Source: Streptomyces sp. 1-11
GTDB taxonomy: Bacteria; Actinomycetota; Actinomycetes; Streptomycetales; Streptomycetaceae
Reading direction: 5' to 3'
DNA: 64,000 bases
Assembly: GCF_007176755.1 (NCBI RefSeq)
Contig: NZ_BJTV01000011.1
Span: forward strand, 62,001 to 126,000
Shown: one piece after another, positions 39,499 to 47,518 of the stretch
Position numbering within the stretch: position 1 is the stretch's first letter
Layout of the letters: each line of letters begins with the position of its first letter
Position numbers and translations under genes: made by a program
The notes under the pieces: generated by a model
The model's input: the letters and a program-made list of their open reading frames with translations, nothing else
Databases searched by the model: none
What the model was told of the DNA's origin: nothing

Positions 39499-40431
39499 AT
39501 GCGAGGCGTGACCGGACGACTCATGCTCCTCGACGCCGCATCGCTCTACTTCCGCGCCTACTTCGGCGTGCCGGATTCCGTGAAGGCGCCGGACGGCACC
39601 CCGGTGAACGCCGTGCGCGGGCTGCTGGACTTCATCGACCGGCTGGTGCGGGACCACCGGCCGCAGCACCTGGTGGCCTGCATGGACGCCGACTGGCGGC
39701 CGCGATGGCGGGTGGAGCTGATCCCGACCTACAAGGCGCACCGGGTCGCCGTCGGGCACGAGGGCGCGCGGCCGGACGAGGAGGAGGTGCCGGACACCCT
39801 CTCCCCGCAGGTGCCGGTCATCGAGGCGGTGCTGGACGCCGTCGGCATCGCCCGGGTGGGCGTCGCCGGGTACGAGGCGGACGACGTGATCGGCACGTTC
39901 ACCGCGCGGGCCGGCGGGCCCGTGGACATCGTCACCGGCGACCGCGACCTGTACCAGCTCGTCGACGACGGGCGCGGCGTCCGGGTGCTGTACCCGCTGA
40001 AGGGCGTCGGCACGCTGCAGCTCACCGACGAGGCGGTGCTGCGCGAGAAGTATGGGGTCGACGGGCGCGGGTACGCGGATCTGGCGCTGCTGCGCGGCGA
40101 CCCGAGCGACGGCCTGCCGGGCGTGCCCGGGATCGGGGAGAAGACGGCCGCCAAGCTGCTCGCCGAGTTCGGCGACCTGGCGGGGATCATGGCGGCGGTC
40201 GACGACCCGCGGGCCAGGCTCACGCCGTCGCAGCGCAAGCGGCTGACCGAGGCCCGGCCCTATCTCGCCGTCGCGCCGAAGGTGGTGCGGGTGGCCGGTG
40301 ACGTCCCGCTGCCGGACGTCGACACCGCTCTGCCGCGCGCTCCGCGCGACCCGGCGGGTCTGGAGGCGCTGGCGGCACGCTGGGGACTGGGCGGCTCCCT
40401 CGATCGACTGCTGACGACGCTCGGTACGTGA
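39499..40431 (+). CDS. 5'-3' exonuclease, PolA N-terminal-like
   Basis: A ~310-residue FEN-family nuclease without a polymerase domain. It shows LMLLDAASLYFRAYFGVPDS, the metal-site segment CMDADWRPRWRVELIPTYKAHR, GYEADDVIGTF, VTGDRDLYQLV and the helix-hairpin-helix LPGVPGIGEKTAAKLLAEFG. These residues bind two Mg ions and the 5' flap. Stand-alone copies in actinobacteria probably assist RNA-primer removal or repair alongside PolA. The start is uncertain: ATG 39496/39499 or GTG 39508; none has a spaced Shine-Dalgarno, so the mRNA may be leaderless. The iron box of the next gene begins 3 bases after its stop. Confidence 0.92.
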   Translation: MRGVTGRLMLLDAASLYFRAYFGVPDSVKAPDGTPVNAVRGLLDFIDRLVRDHRPQHLVACMDADWRPRWRVELIPTYKAHRVAVGHEGARPDEEEVPDTLSPQVPVIEAVLDAVGIARVGVAGYEADDVIGTFTARAGGPVDIVTGDRDLYQLVDDGRGVRVLYPLKGVGTLQLTDEAVLREKYGVDGRGYADLALLRGDPSDGLPGVPGIGEKTAAKLLAEFGDLAGIMAAVDDPRARLTPSQRKRLTEARPYLAVAPKVVRVAGDVPLPDVDTALPRAPRDPAGLEALAARWGLGGSLDRLLTTLGT

Positions 40432-40433
40432 TG

Positions 40434-40452
40434 CTAACTTAGGTAAACCTAA
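40434..40452 (+). promoter_or_regulatory. Iron box (DmdR/IdeR-type operator)
   Basis: CTAACTTAGGTAAACCTAA matches about 14 of 19 positions of the DtxR-family consensus, with the perfect inner arms TTAGG and CCTAA. It lies 22 bases before the siderophore-interacting gene. It predicts repression of that gene by Fe-loaded DmdR1. Confidence 0.75.
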
Positions 40453-40473
40453 CCAATGCAGCAGGAGGCCGTG

Positions 40474-41322
40474 ATGGCAGAGCGTCCGGGACGAAAGCCG
40501 CGCAAGCCCTATACCGCCCAGGTGGTGCGGACCGAGCGGCTGACCCCGCACATGCAGCGCGTGGTGCTCGGTGGCGAGGGTCTCGCCGGGTTCGCCGCGG
40601 ACACCTGCACCGACCACTACGTGAAGCTGCTGTTCGGCCCCGAGGGCGTCACCTATCCCGAGCCGTTCGACCTGGAGCGGGTCCGTGCGGAGTTCCCGCG
40701 CGAGCAGTGGCCGGTGACCCGGACGTACACCGTGCGCGCCTGGGATCCCGGGCACCGCGAGCTGACCCTGGACTTCGTCATCCACGGCGACGAGGGGCTG
40801 GCCGGGCCCTGGGCCACCCGGGCCCGTCCCGGTGACACGGTGCGCTTCATCGGCCCCGGCGGCGCCTACGCCCCGGATCCGGGTGCCGACTGGCATCTGC
40901 TCGCCGGTGACGAGAGCGCGCTGCCCGCGATCGCCCGCGCCCTGGAGACGCTGCCGGCCGGCGCCCGGGCGCACGCCTTCGTGGAGGTGTCGGGCCCCGG
41001 GGAGGAGCAGAAGATCGACTCCGACGTGCAGGTCGTCTGGCTGCACCGCGGGGACCGGCCGGTGGGCGAGGCCTTGCTGGAGGCCGTACGGGCGCTGGAG
41101 TTCCCCGAGGGCCGGCCGCACGCCTTCGTGCACGGCGAGGCGGCGTTCGTGAAGGAACTGCGCCGGATGTTCCGGGTCGAGCTGCAGATCCCGCGCGAGG
41201 ATCTGTCGATCTCCGGCTACTGGCGCCTCGGCCACAACGAGGACGGCTGGCAGGCCTCGAAGCGGGAGTGGAACGCCCGGATCGAGGCCGAGCAGGAGGA
41301 CGGCGGCGCGGCCGCCGCCTGA
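40474..41322 (+). CDS. Siderophore-interacting protein (FAD/NAD(P)H ferric-siderophore reductase)
   Basis: A 282-residue ViuB/SIP-type flavoprotein. The N-terminal FAD-binding barrel has TPHMQRVVLGGEGLAGF and TRTYTVRAWD (the R-x-Y-[TS] flavin motif), with DFVIHGDEGLAGPWA. The C-terminal NAD(P)H domain has WHLLAGDESALPAIAR and FVHGEAAFVKELRRMF, ending ISGYWRLGHNEDGW. It reduces ferric siderophores in the cytoplasm to release Fe2+. ATG 40474 is chosen for GCAGGAGG 5 bases upstream over the in-frame ATG 40456. The iron box directly upstream indicates control by an iron-dependent repressor. Confidence 0.95.
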   Translation: MAERPGRKPRKPYTAQVVRTERLTPHMQRVVLGGEGLAGFAADTCTDHYVKLLFGPEGVTYPEPFDLERVRAEFPREQWPVTRTYTVRAWDPGHRELTLDFVIHGDEGLAGPWATRARPGDTVRFIGPGGAYAPDPGADWHLLAGDESALPAIARALETLPAGARAHAFVEVSGPGEEQKIDSDVQVVWLHRGDRPVGEALLEAVRALEFPEGRPHAFVHGEAAFVKELRRMFRVELQIPREDLSISGYWRLGHNEDGWQASKREWNARIEAEQEDGGAAAA

Positions 41323-41449
41323 ACCCGGCCCGCGACGGCCGCCAGGGCCTGTCCCGGGGCGCCGGCCGTGTCCCGGAGGGCGCCGACCCCATCCCGGGGG
41401 GCGGCCTCCGCCCAGCCCGGCCCGCCGCCGCGCTCGTACCCTTGCCCTC

Positions 41450-42406
41450 GTGAGACGCCGTACCCCGCCCCCGCCCGCCCCGCTCCCCCAGCGCCACGGT
41501 GTCGACCCGGTGCGGGTGCGGCTGCCGTTCGACGGGACCTGGTCCACGGTGCGCGAGCATCTCGTGGCGCGGCTGACGGGCGCCGGGCCCGGCACGGTCG
41601 AGGCGATGTTCGACGCGGGGCTGTTCGTCGGCGCGGACGGGCGGGCGGTCGCACCGGACGCCCCCTACCGGCCGGGCATGTTCGTGTGGTTCCACCGCGA
41701 GCTGCCCGCCGAGACGCCGGTGCCCTTCCCGCTGGAGCTGGTGCACCGGGACGAGCACATCGTCGTGGCCGACAAGCCGCACTTCCTCGCGACGACCCCG
41801 CGCGGCTCGCACGTCGCCCAGACCGCGCTGGCCCGGCTCCGCGACGAGCTGGGGATCCCGGCGCTGACCGCGGCGCACCGGCTGGACCGGCTCACCGCCG
41901 GTCTGGTGCTGTTCACGGTGCGGCCCGAGGAACGCGGCGCCTACCAGACGCTGTTCCGGGACCGGCGGGTACGCAAGGAGTACGAGGCCGTCGCGCCGTA
42001 CGATCCGGCGCTCGTCCTGCCCCGCACCGTGCGCAGCCGGATCGTGAAGGAGCGCGGGGAGCAGGCGGCGCGGGAGACCGAGGGCGCGCCGAACGCGGTG
42101 ACCCGGGTGGAGCTGGCCGAGCACCGGGGCGGCCTTGGCCGGTACCGGCTCCTCCCGGAGACCGGTCAGACCCATCAGCTCCGGGTGCACCTGAACGCGC
42201 TGGGCGTGCCCATCCTGGGTGACCCGCTGTACCCGGAGGTGACCGGCCCGGTACCGCCCGGTGACTTCCGGCGTCCGCTGCAACTGCTGGCCCGGGAACT
42301 GGAGTTCACCGATCCCGTCACCGGAGCCCGGCACGCCTTCACCAGCCGGCGGACCCTGCGAGCCTGGTCCTGCCCGGCCGACTGGGACGCCGCCCGGCGA
42401 CCATAG
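41450..42406 (+). CDS. RluA-family RNA pseudouridine synthase
   Basis: A 318-residue enzyme. The catalytic aspartate is in AAHRLDRLTAGLVLF (HRLD motif), preceded by IVVADKPHFL and followed by GRYRLLPETGQTHQLRVHL and PILGDPLYP, all standard RluA/RluC/RluD landmarks. It isomerises specific uridines in rRNA or tRNA; the target is not predictable. The N-terminal ~60 residues may be an S4-like or divergent RNA-binding segment. The start is GTG 41450 with no Shine-Dalgarno, possibly leaderless. It converges with the conservon P450 gene across 169 bases in which I see only GC-rich filler. Confidence 0.93.
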   Translation: MRRRTPPPPAPLPQRHGVDPVRVRLPFDGTWSTVREHLVARLTGAGPGTVEAMFDAGLFVGADGRAVAPDAPYRPGMFVWFHRELPAETPVPFPLELVHRDEHIVVADKPHFLATTPRGSHVAQTALARLRDELGIPALTAAHRLDRLTAGLVLFTVRPEERGAYQTLFRDRRVRKEYEAVAPYDPALVLPRTVRSRIVKERGEQAARETEGAPNAVTRVELAEHRGGLGRYRLLPETGQTHQLRVHLNALGVPILGDPLYPEVTGPVPPGDFRRPLQLLARELEFTDPVTGARHAFTSRRTLRAWSCPADWDAARRP

Positions 42407-42575
42407 CTAGCCCTCCGCGGCCGGCCTCCCCGCGCTCCAGCCCGCCCGCCCGGCCGCGCCCGGTGGCGCGACCGGCCCGCCCCGCCGATGCCGACGCGTC
42501 GGGCCGTCGTCGTCCTCGTCGCGGCCGACGGGCCAGCCGTCGCCCCGCGTCGTCACTCCCCGTCCGGGACCCCGC

Positions 42576-44054
42576 TCACTCCCCCCGCCACCAGCGCAGC
42601 AGCCGCTGCCAGACGCCCGTGCGGTGGGGCGGCTGCGGCGTGGTGGGGGCTTGGGCGGTGGTGGTGGCCGGGGGCAGGGGGCCGGCGGCGGGGACCTCGG
42701 CGGGGGGCGGGGTGGCGGAGGGGCCGGCGGAGCGCTGCGGGGGGACGACCGAGGGCCTGGGCGGCAGGCTGGCGTCCTGCTGGGCCTTCGGCTCGAAGCG
42801 CACCGGCAGCGACACCAGGTGCCGGGAGGCGATGGAGGAGCGCCAGCGCAGCTCCTCCTCGGCGCAGTCGAGCTGGACGTCGGGCAGCCGCATCAGCAGG
42901 GCGTCCACCCCGACGTCGGCGATGGCCCGGCCGATGTCCTGGCCGGGGCACTCGTGCGGGCCGCCGCCGAACGCCAGGTGGGACCGGTTGCCCCGCATGC
43001 CGGCGGAGAGGTCGGGCCGCACCCGGGGGTCGACGTTGCCCGGGGCGGGCGCGAAGAGCAGCCCTTCGCCCCGGCGGATGCGCTGCCCGCCCAGCTCGGT
43101 GTCCTGCTTGGCGAAGTAGCCGAAGACGGTGCTGAACGGCGGCTCGTCCCACAGCGACTGCTCGATGGCCTCCGGCACGGTCATCTGGCCGCCGTTGAGC
43201 CGGGCGCGGAAGCCCGGCTCGGTCAGCACCATGCGCAGCGCGTTGGCGAGGAGGTTGACGGTGGCCTCGTAGGCCGCGAACAGCACGAGCCGCAGGTGTT
43301 CGCGGACCTCGTCGTCGGTCAGCCCCGCCGGGTGGCCGATGAGGTGGCTGGCGAAGTCGTCCTCGGGGCGGGCCCGGCGGCGGGCGGTGAGCCGGCCGAG
43401 CGCCTCCATGACGTGGGCGTGGCTCCGGATGGCGGTCTCGGTGCCCTTGAGCGCGTCGCGGGCGGCCTGCACCATCCGGCCGTCGTACTCCTCGGGCATA
43501 CCGAGGATCTCGCACATGACGGCCATCGGCAGGTGCTCGGCGAACTGGGAGACCAGGTCGGCCCGGCCGCGCTCGCAGAAGTCGTTGACCAGGTCCTGGG
43601 TGTGGCGGCCGATGTGGCGCCTGAGTCCGCGGTGGTCGATGGGCGCCATCGCGCCGGTGACCGCCGCGCGCAGCCGCTGGTGCTCGTCGCCCTCCGCGTG
43701 CGAGCAGATGGGCTGCCAGGCGATGTGCGGCATCAGCGGGTGGTCGGGCTTGACCTGCCCCTGGAGCAGCGGGGACCAGATCCGGCTGTCGCGGGTGTAC
43801 TGGGAGGGGCTGCGCACCAGTTGCAGGTTCTCGGCGTGCCCGAGGACCACCCACATCGGTACGTCGTCGTGGAGCAGGACGGGCGCCACGGCGCCGTGCC
43901 GCTCCCGCAGGTGTTCGTAGAGGTCGCCCAGGTCCTCGGCGTCGGGGCCGTGGAGGCGGTGCGCCTCGCCGGGACCGAGGCCGTGCGCCGGGCAGCCGGG
44001 CGGCGGGCCGGGGGTGGGGGCGGTGCCGGTCAGGGACTGGGGTTCAGACGTCAC
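42576..44054 (-). CDS. rarE: Conservon cytochrome P450 without ExxR (RarE/CYP157-like)
   Basis: A 492-residue P450, last gene of the conservon. The heme loop is FGGGPHECPGQ with Cys369. The K-helix position reads EQSLW (298-302) instead of ExxR, as reported for the CYP157 family, and the I-helix lacks the usual acid-alcohol pair (AAYEATVN). The C-terminus is extended by about 70 residues: a Pro/Ala/Thr-rich linker and a final amphipathic Trp/Arg helix (VWQRLLRWWRGE) that could touch the membrane. GTG 44054 has GGAG 7 bases upstream. In S. coelicolor cvn9, rarE sits with rarA-D, a membrane heterocomplex that represses aerial growth. The substrate is unknown. Confidence 0.9.
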   Translation of the reverse strand: MTSEPQSLTGTAPTPGPPPGCPAHGLGPGEAHRLHGPDAEDLGDLYEHLRERHGAVAPVLLHDDVPMWVVLGHAENLQLVRSPSQYTRDSRIWSPLLQGQVKPDHPLMPHIAWQPICSHAEGDEHQRLRAAVTGAMAPIDHRGLRRHIGRHTQDLVNDFCERGRADLVSQFAEHLPMAVMCEILGMPEEYDGRMVQAARDALKGTETAIRSHAHVMEALGRLTARRRARPEDDFASHLIGHPAGLTDDEVREHLRLVLFAAYEATVNLLANALRMVLTEPGFRARLNGGQMTVPEAIEQSLWDEPPFSTVFGYFAKQDTELGGQRIRRGEGLLFAPAPGNVDPRVRPDLSAGMRGNRSHLAFGGGPHECPGQDIGRAIADVGVDALLMRLPDVQLDCAEEELRWRSSIASRHLVSLPVRFEPKAQQDASLPPRPSVVPPQRSAGPSATPPPAEVPAAGPLPPATTTAQAPTTPQPPHRTGVWQRLLRWWRGE

Positions 44055-44092
44055 GGTGCAGCTCCGGAACGGACGGGTCGGTGGGACACGGG

Positions 44093-44713
44093 TCAGCGCA
44101 GGGCGCCGGACAGGGCCAGGGAGTGCAGGAAGCGCATCAGGGTCATCAGCACGTCCTTGCTGGAGGCCCGGCGGCGCACGTCGCAGTCGATGATCGGGAT
44201 GTCCGGCGCCAGGTCGAGCGCGGTGCGCAGTTCCTCGACCGGGTAACGGGGCGCGTCCGGGAAGGTGTTGACGGCGACGACGAAGGGCACGCCGCGTTCC
44301 TCCAGCCGTCCCATGACGTCGAAGCTCACTTCGAGGCGCCGGGTGTCGACCAGCACGACCGCGCCGAGCGCGCCTTCGAACAGGCCGTTCCACAGGAACC
44401 AGAAGCGCTCCTGGCCGGGGGTGCCGAAGAGGTACAGCACCAGCTTGTCGGTGATGCCGATGCGGCCGAAGTCCATCGCCACGGTGGTGGCCGTCTTGGT
44501 CTCGGAGCCGTAGTCGTCGTCGACCCCGATGCCGGCCTGGGTCATGGTCTCCTCGGTGGTCAGCGGCCTGATGTCGCTGACCGAGCCGACCATGGTGGTC
44601 TTGCCGACACCGAAGCCGCCCACGATCACGATCTTCACCGCGGCCTGGGCCGTCCGCGGCAGGTGGTCCTCGGTGCGCGGGCCGGGGATGGTGTCAGAGC
44701 CGTTGAAGTCCAT
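44093..44713 (-). CDS. rarD: Conservon small GTPase-like ATP/GTP-binding protein (CvnD)
   Basis: A 206-residue MglA/CvnD-type protein. The P-loop is GGFGVGKTT, the G3-like segment LYLFGTPGQERFWFLW, and the G4 position VAVNTFPD replaces NKxD by NTFPD, as in other CvnD proteins. The core is flanked by a short N-terminal extension (MDFNGSDTIPGPRTED). It is thought to be the switch of the conservon complex, working with the roadblock protein RarB. ATG 44713 overlaps the rarC 3' end by 20 bases. A 38-base gap separates it from rarE. Confidence 0.95.
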   Translation of the reverse strand: MDFNGSDTIPGPRTEDHLPRTAQAAVKIVIVGGFGVGKTTMVGSVSDIRPLTTEETMTQAGIGVDDDYGSETKTATTVAMDFGRIGITDKLVLYLFGTPGQERFWFLWNGLFEGALGAVVLVDTRRLEVSFDVMGRLEERGVPFVVAVNTFPDAPRYPVEELRTALDLAPDIPIIDCDVRRRASSKDVLMTLMRFLHSLALSGALR

Positions 44714-45113
44714 GCATCACCGCTTCGAGGAGTGAACGGTCGGGAAGCGCCTGGCGCACGATCGGGGCGCGCGCCTGCACCAGTTCGGCCGCGATCAGCT
44801 CGGTGAGCAGGACGGTCGTCGCGCTGAACGGCAGATCGAGGTAGGCCGACAGTTCGGCCACGGACAGCGGCGCGGTGCACAGCCGGAGCACCGCCGCCTG
44901 CTCGGGGGAGGCGGACGGTGTCGGCGCCGCGTGCGCCACGATCAGCGTCACCAGGTCCAGTTCGGCCCGGGGGCCGTCGGCGGAGCCGGCGATGGTGTAC
45001 AGCCGCTCGGGGTTGCCGGGCCGCTCGGGGCCGTCCTGCGAAGCGGCGGCCGGCGCGGGCGGGGGTGACGGCAGTCGCGGTGGGCGGCGGCGTCTGCGGC
45101 GCGGCGGAGTCAT
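44694..45113 (-). CDS. rarC: Conservon DUF742 protein (CvnC)
   Basis: A 139-residue protein. The N-terminal ~35 residues are basic and proline-rich. The DUF742 core follows: ERLYTIAGSADGPRAELDLVTLI, SPEQAAVLRLCTAPLSVAELSAYLDLP, then the winged-helix-like VLLTELIAAELVQARAP. DUF742 proteins are the third component of conservons and may bridge roadblock and GTPase parts. The start ATG 45113 overlaps the rarB stop by 4 bases, and its end overlaps rarD by 20 bases, so expression is tightly coupled. Confidence 0.94.
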   Translation of the reverse strand: MTPPRRRRRRPPRLPSPPPAPAAASQDGPERPGNPERLYTIAGSADGPRAELDLVTLIVAHAAPTPSASPEQAAVLRLCTAPLSVAELSAYLDLPFSATTVLLTELIAAELVQARAPIVRQALPDRSLLEAVMHGLQRL

Positions 45114-45514
45114 ACGGTCTGCCCGTTGCGCCGGGGCGGGCTCGTCAGGTGGGTGCCGATCCGGACGACGAGGTCGCGCATCATGCCGCTCATCCGGCCC
45201 GGTTCGCAGGTCACGTCGGCGAGCACCGCGAGGAAGGCGTTGGCGCCGGCGTTCATGAGGTAGAAGTAGCCGCCGTCGATCTCGATGACGACGAGCTTCA
45301 TGTCGCCGGTGCCCTCGATCTCCTGGGTGATGGCACCGGCCAGGCTCTGCAGTCCCGCGCAGGCCGCGGCCACCCGGTCGGCGGCGTCGGGGTCGCCGCC
45401 GTGCCGGGCGATGCGCAGTCCGTCGGCGGAGAGGACCACGATCATCTGGATGCCCGGGACGCCGTCGTTGAGCTGCTTGAGCATCCAGTCGATGTTGCCT
45501 CGCTGCTGGATCAC
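45110..45514 (-). CDS. rarB: Conservon roadblock/LC7 protein (CvnB)
   Basis: A 134-residue roadblock/LC7-domain protein: LDWMLKQLN-type opening (NIDWMLKQLNDGVPGIQ), VVLSADGLRIARHG, AGLQSLAGAI and GGYFYLMNAG. Roadblock proteins are GTPase-regulating partners, here of RarD. GTG 45514 overlaps the rarA stop by 4 bases, and the stop overlaps rarC ATG by 4 bases. It is a canonical second gene of a conservon operon. Confidence 0.95.
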   Translation of the reverse strand: MIQQRGNIDWMLKQLNDGVPGIQMIVVLSADGLRIARHGGDPDAADRVAAACAGLQSLAGAITQEIEGTGDMKLVVIEIDGGYFYLMNAGANAFLAVLADVTCEPGRMSGMMRDLVVRIGTHLTSPPRRNGQTV

Positions 45515-47169
45515 GTGGGGTTCCCCTCTTCGTCGGCCTCGGTGGGGCCTGCCGAATCGTCGATCAGGTGCAGGTAAGCGGTCGGGTTGCGGGTGAAGTC
45601 GGTCAGCTCGGCCGCGGTGGCGCCTTCGGGCATGCCCTTCTTCAGTCCGTCCCAGAAGGCGTCGACCCACATGCCGGGGGGCCGGTCCTTGAGCTTCTGG
45701 AGCTCGGGGTCGATCTCGGGCCCGGGTTCCGGTTCGGGCGCCGGGCGGGACCAGACGGTGGGGGTGCCCTCGCGCTCGGCGCGCTCGACGGCGGCCTGTT
45801 CGGCGTAGCGCACGCTGAGCGGGGTCTTCACCCGGCTGCGGCGCTGCGGCAGGCCGCCCGCCGTCCACTCGGTGACCTCGGGGACGTCGTCCTCCATGGA
45901 GACACCGGCGGGGATGCGGGGGCTGGTGGGGCGGCGCTTCTTGGGCGGGCGCGCGGGGCCCTCCACCGCGCCGAGTTCGGGCATGGGCACGGCGGTGGCC
46001 CCGATGCCGTGGGCGGCGCCGACGCCGGGCTCGGTGGTGGTCATCACGCGCGGCACGACGAGGATGGCGCGGACGCCGCCGTAGGCGGACGCGCGCAGCG
46101 AGACCCGCATGTCGAACGCCTTGCAGAGCCGGCCGACGACGGCGAGGCCGAGGCGCGGGCTGTCGCCCAGGTTGTGGGCGTCGTCGGCCGCCATGGCGTC
46201 GGCGATGGCCTTCTCGATGCGGGCCCGGGACTCCTCGCTGAGACTGACGCCCGCGTCCTCGATCTCGATGGCGAGGCCGGCCTGGACCTCGACGGCGGTG
46301 ACGTGCACCTTGGTCGACGGTGGCGAGTAGCGGGTGGCGTTGTCGAGCAGCTCGGCGGCGGCGTGGATGATGGGCTCCACGGCGGTGCCCTTGATGTTGA
46401 TGTTGACGATGGAGCTCAGGTTGATGCGCCGGTACTCCAGGATCCGGGACATCGCGCCGCGCAGGACGCTGTACAGCGACACGGGCAGGGGCCACTGACG
46501 GCCCGGGCGGCCGCCGCCGAGGACGGAGATGGAGTCGGCGAGGCGGCCGATCAGCGCGGTGCCGTGGTCGATGCGCAGCAGGTCGTCGAAGACCTCGGGG
46601 TTGCGGCCGTGGTCCTCCTCCATCTCGCGCAGTTCGCCGGCCTGCTGGTGGACGATGGCCTGGACGCGGCGGGCGATGCTGACGAAGGAGCGCTCGGTGG
46701 CGTCGCGCATCGAGATCTCGCGGTCGGCGCCGCGCAGCGCCGTCCACAGCAGCGTGCGCTGCGACTCGGGCAGGTGGCGCAGTTCGGGGTCGGCGTCGAC
46801 GACCTTGCGCATGACCTCCCGCGGCGGGTCTCCGGCACGCAGGTGGAGCAGCGCGGTGGGCAGGATGTCGTCGCCGAGCCGGATGATCTCCGCGTCGTGG
46901 CCGGTGATGCGGTGTTCCAGATACGCGGTGTGACGGGCGTGCTCGGCCTGTGTCTCGCCGAGCCGGCGGGCACGGCGGACGATCTCCGAGGCCAGGGCGA
47001 GCAGCAGCAGAAGGGCCACGGCCCCGCATCCGGCGACGGCGACCCGGGCGCCCGCCGGGACGAGGGCGGCGGCCGCCCCGGTGACCGCCGTCATCACCGC
47101 GGCGGGCGGCAACAGCACGCGTGCGAGGGAAAGTTCACGGCCGCCGGGAGGCTTTCGGACACTCACCAT
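45511..47169 (-). CDS. rarA: Conservon sensor kinase-like ATPase (CvnA)
   Basis: A 552-residue membrane sensor. Two hydrophobic segments near the N-terminus (about 18-65) anchor it. A nitrate/sulfonate-sensor-like helical region follows, then a GHKL ATPase domain with AAELLDNATRYSPPSTKV (N box), IEIEDAGVSL (G1) and GDSPRLGLAVVGRLCKAFDM (G2). There is no conventional HisKA phospho-acceptor box, typical of CvnA. The C-terminal ~180 residues are disordered and Pro/Arg-rich. ATG 47169 has GGAAGG upstream. It is the first gene of the operon and is coupled to rarB. In S. coelicolor the complex represses aerial mycelium and pigment production; the signal is unknown. Confidence 0.94.
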   Translation of the reverse strand: MVSVRKPPGGRELSLARVLLPPAAVMTAVTGAAAALVPAGARVAVAGCGAVALLLLLALASEIVRRARRLGETQAEHARHTAYLEHRITGHDAEIIRLGDDILPTALLHLRAGDPPREVMRKVVDADPELRHLPESQRTLLWTALRGADREISMRDATERSFVSIARRVQAIVHQQAGELREMEEDHGRNPEVFDDLLRIDHGTALIGRLADSISVLGGGRPGRQWPLPVSLYSVLRGAMSRILEYRRINLSSIVNINIKGTAVEPIIHAAAELLDNATRYSPPSTKVHVTAVEVQAGLAIEIEDAGVSLSEESRARIEKAIADAMAADDAHNLGDSPRLGLAVVGRLCKAFDMRVSLRASAYGGVRAILVVPRVMTTTEPGVGAAHGIGATAVPMPELGAVEGPARPPKKRRPTSPRIPAGVSMEDDVPEVTEWTAGGLPQRRSRVKTPLSVRYAEQAAVERAEREGTPTVWSRPAPEPEPGPEIDPELQKLKDRPPGMWVDAFWDGLKKGMPEGATAAELTDFTRNPTAYLHLIDDSAGPTEADEEGNPT

Positions 47170-47471
47170 GGTTGCCTTCCGAGACGGGACGGCTGGGTGT
47201 CGGGGGAGCTTGCGCGGGGAAGATTCACGGAACTTCCGGTATCTTCGGGGCGTTTGGGAACAAGCGCGCGAAGTCGCTCAACTCGGTGCGCCGCGGGCGA
47301 GCTTAGTCCGACCGGATCACCGCCGTGTCGTGTTCGGCAAGCACCTGAATTCACCCGCGCAACAGGAGTACGCTCGGCCCCATTTCCACGCTGCGCACCT
47401 GTTCGAACACCTTCGGTGACGGCGTACGGGCATGCGAATACCACTCACCGTGATGAGTGGAGGGGGGTCGG
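47170..47471. other. Conservon promoter region with short palindrome
   Basis: No gene lies in this part of the 349-base gap upstream of rarA. The stretch 47200-47440 is less GC-rich than its surroundings, as expected of a complex promoter. At 47441-47460 the arms CCACTCA and TGAGTGG are perfect inverted repeats around CCGTGA, a possible operator or a small terminator for helY. No -10/-35 pair is convincing. Confidence 0.4.
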
Positions 47472-47510
47472 GCGCGGACGCGACCGGCTCCTGGCCGGTC
47501 GCGTCCGCGC
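47472..47510 (-). terminator. 16-bp hairpin after helY
   Basis: GCGCGGACGCGACCGG (47472-47487) pairs perfectly with 47495-47510 around a 7-base loop, beginning 8 bases after the helicase stop. No U-tract follows on the minus strand. Confidence 0.75.
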
Positions 47511-47518
47511 GGCGGGGC

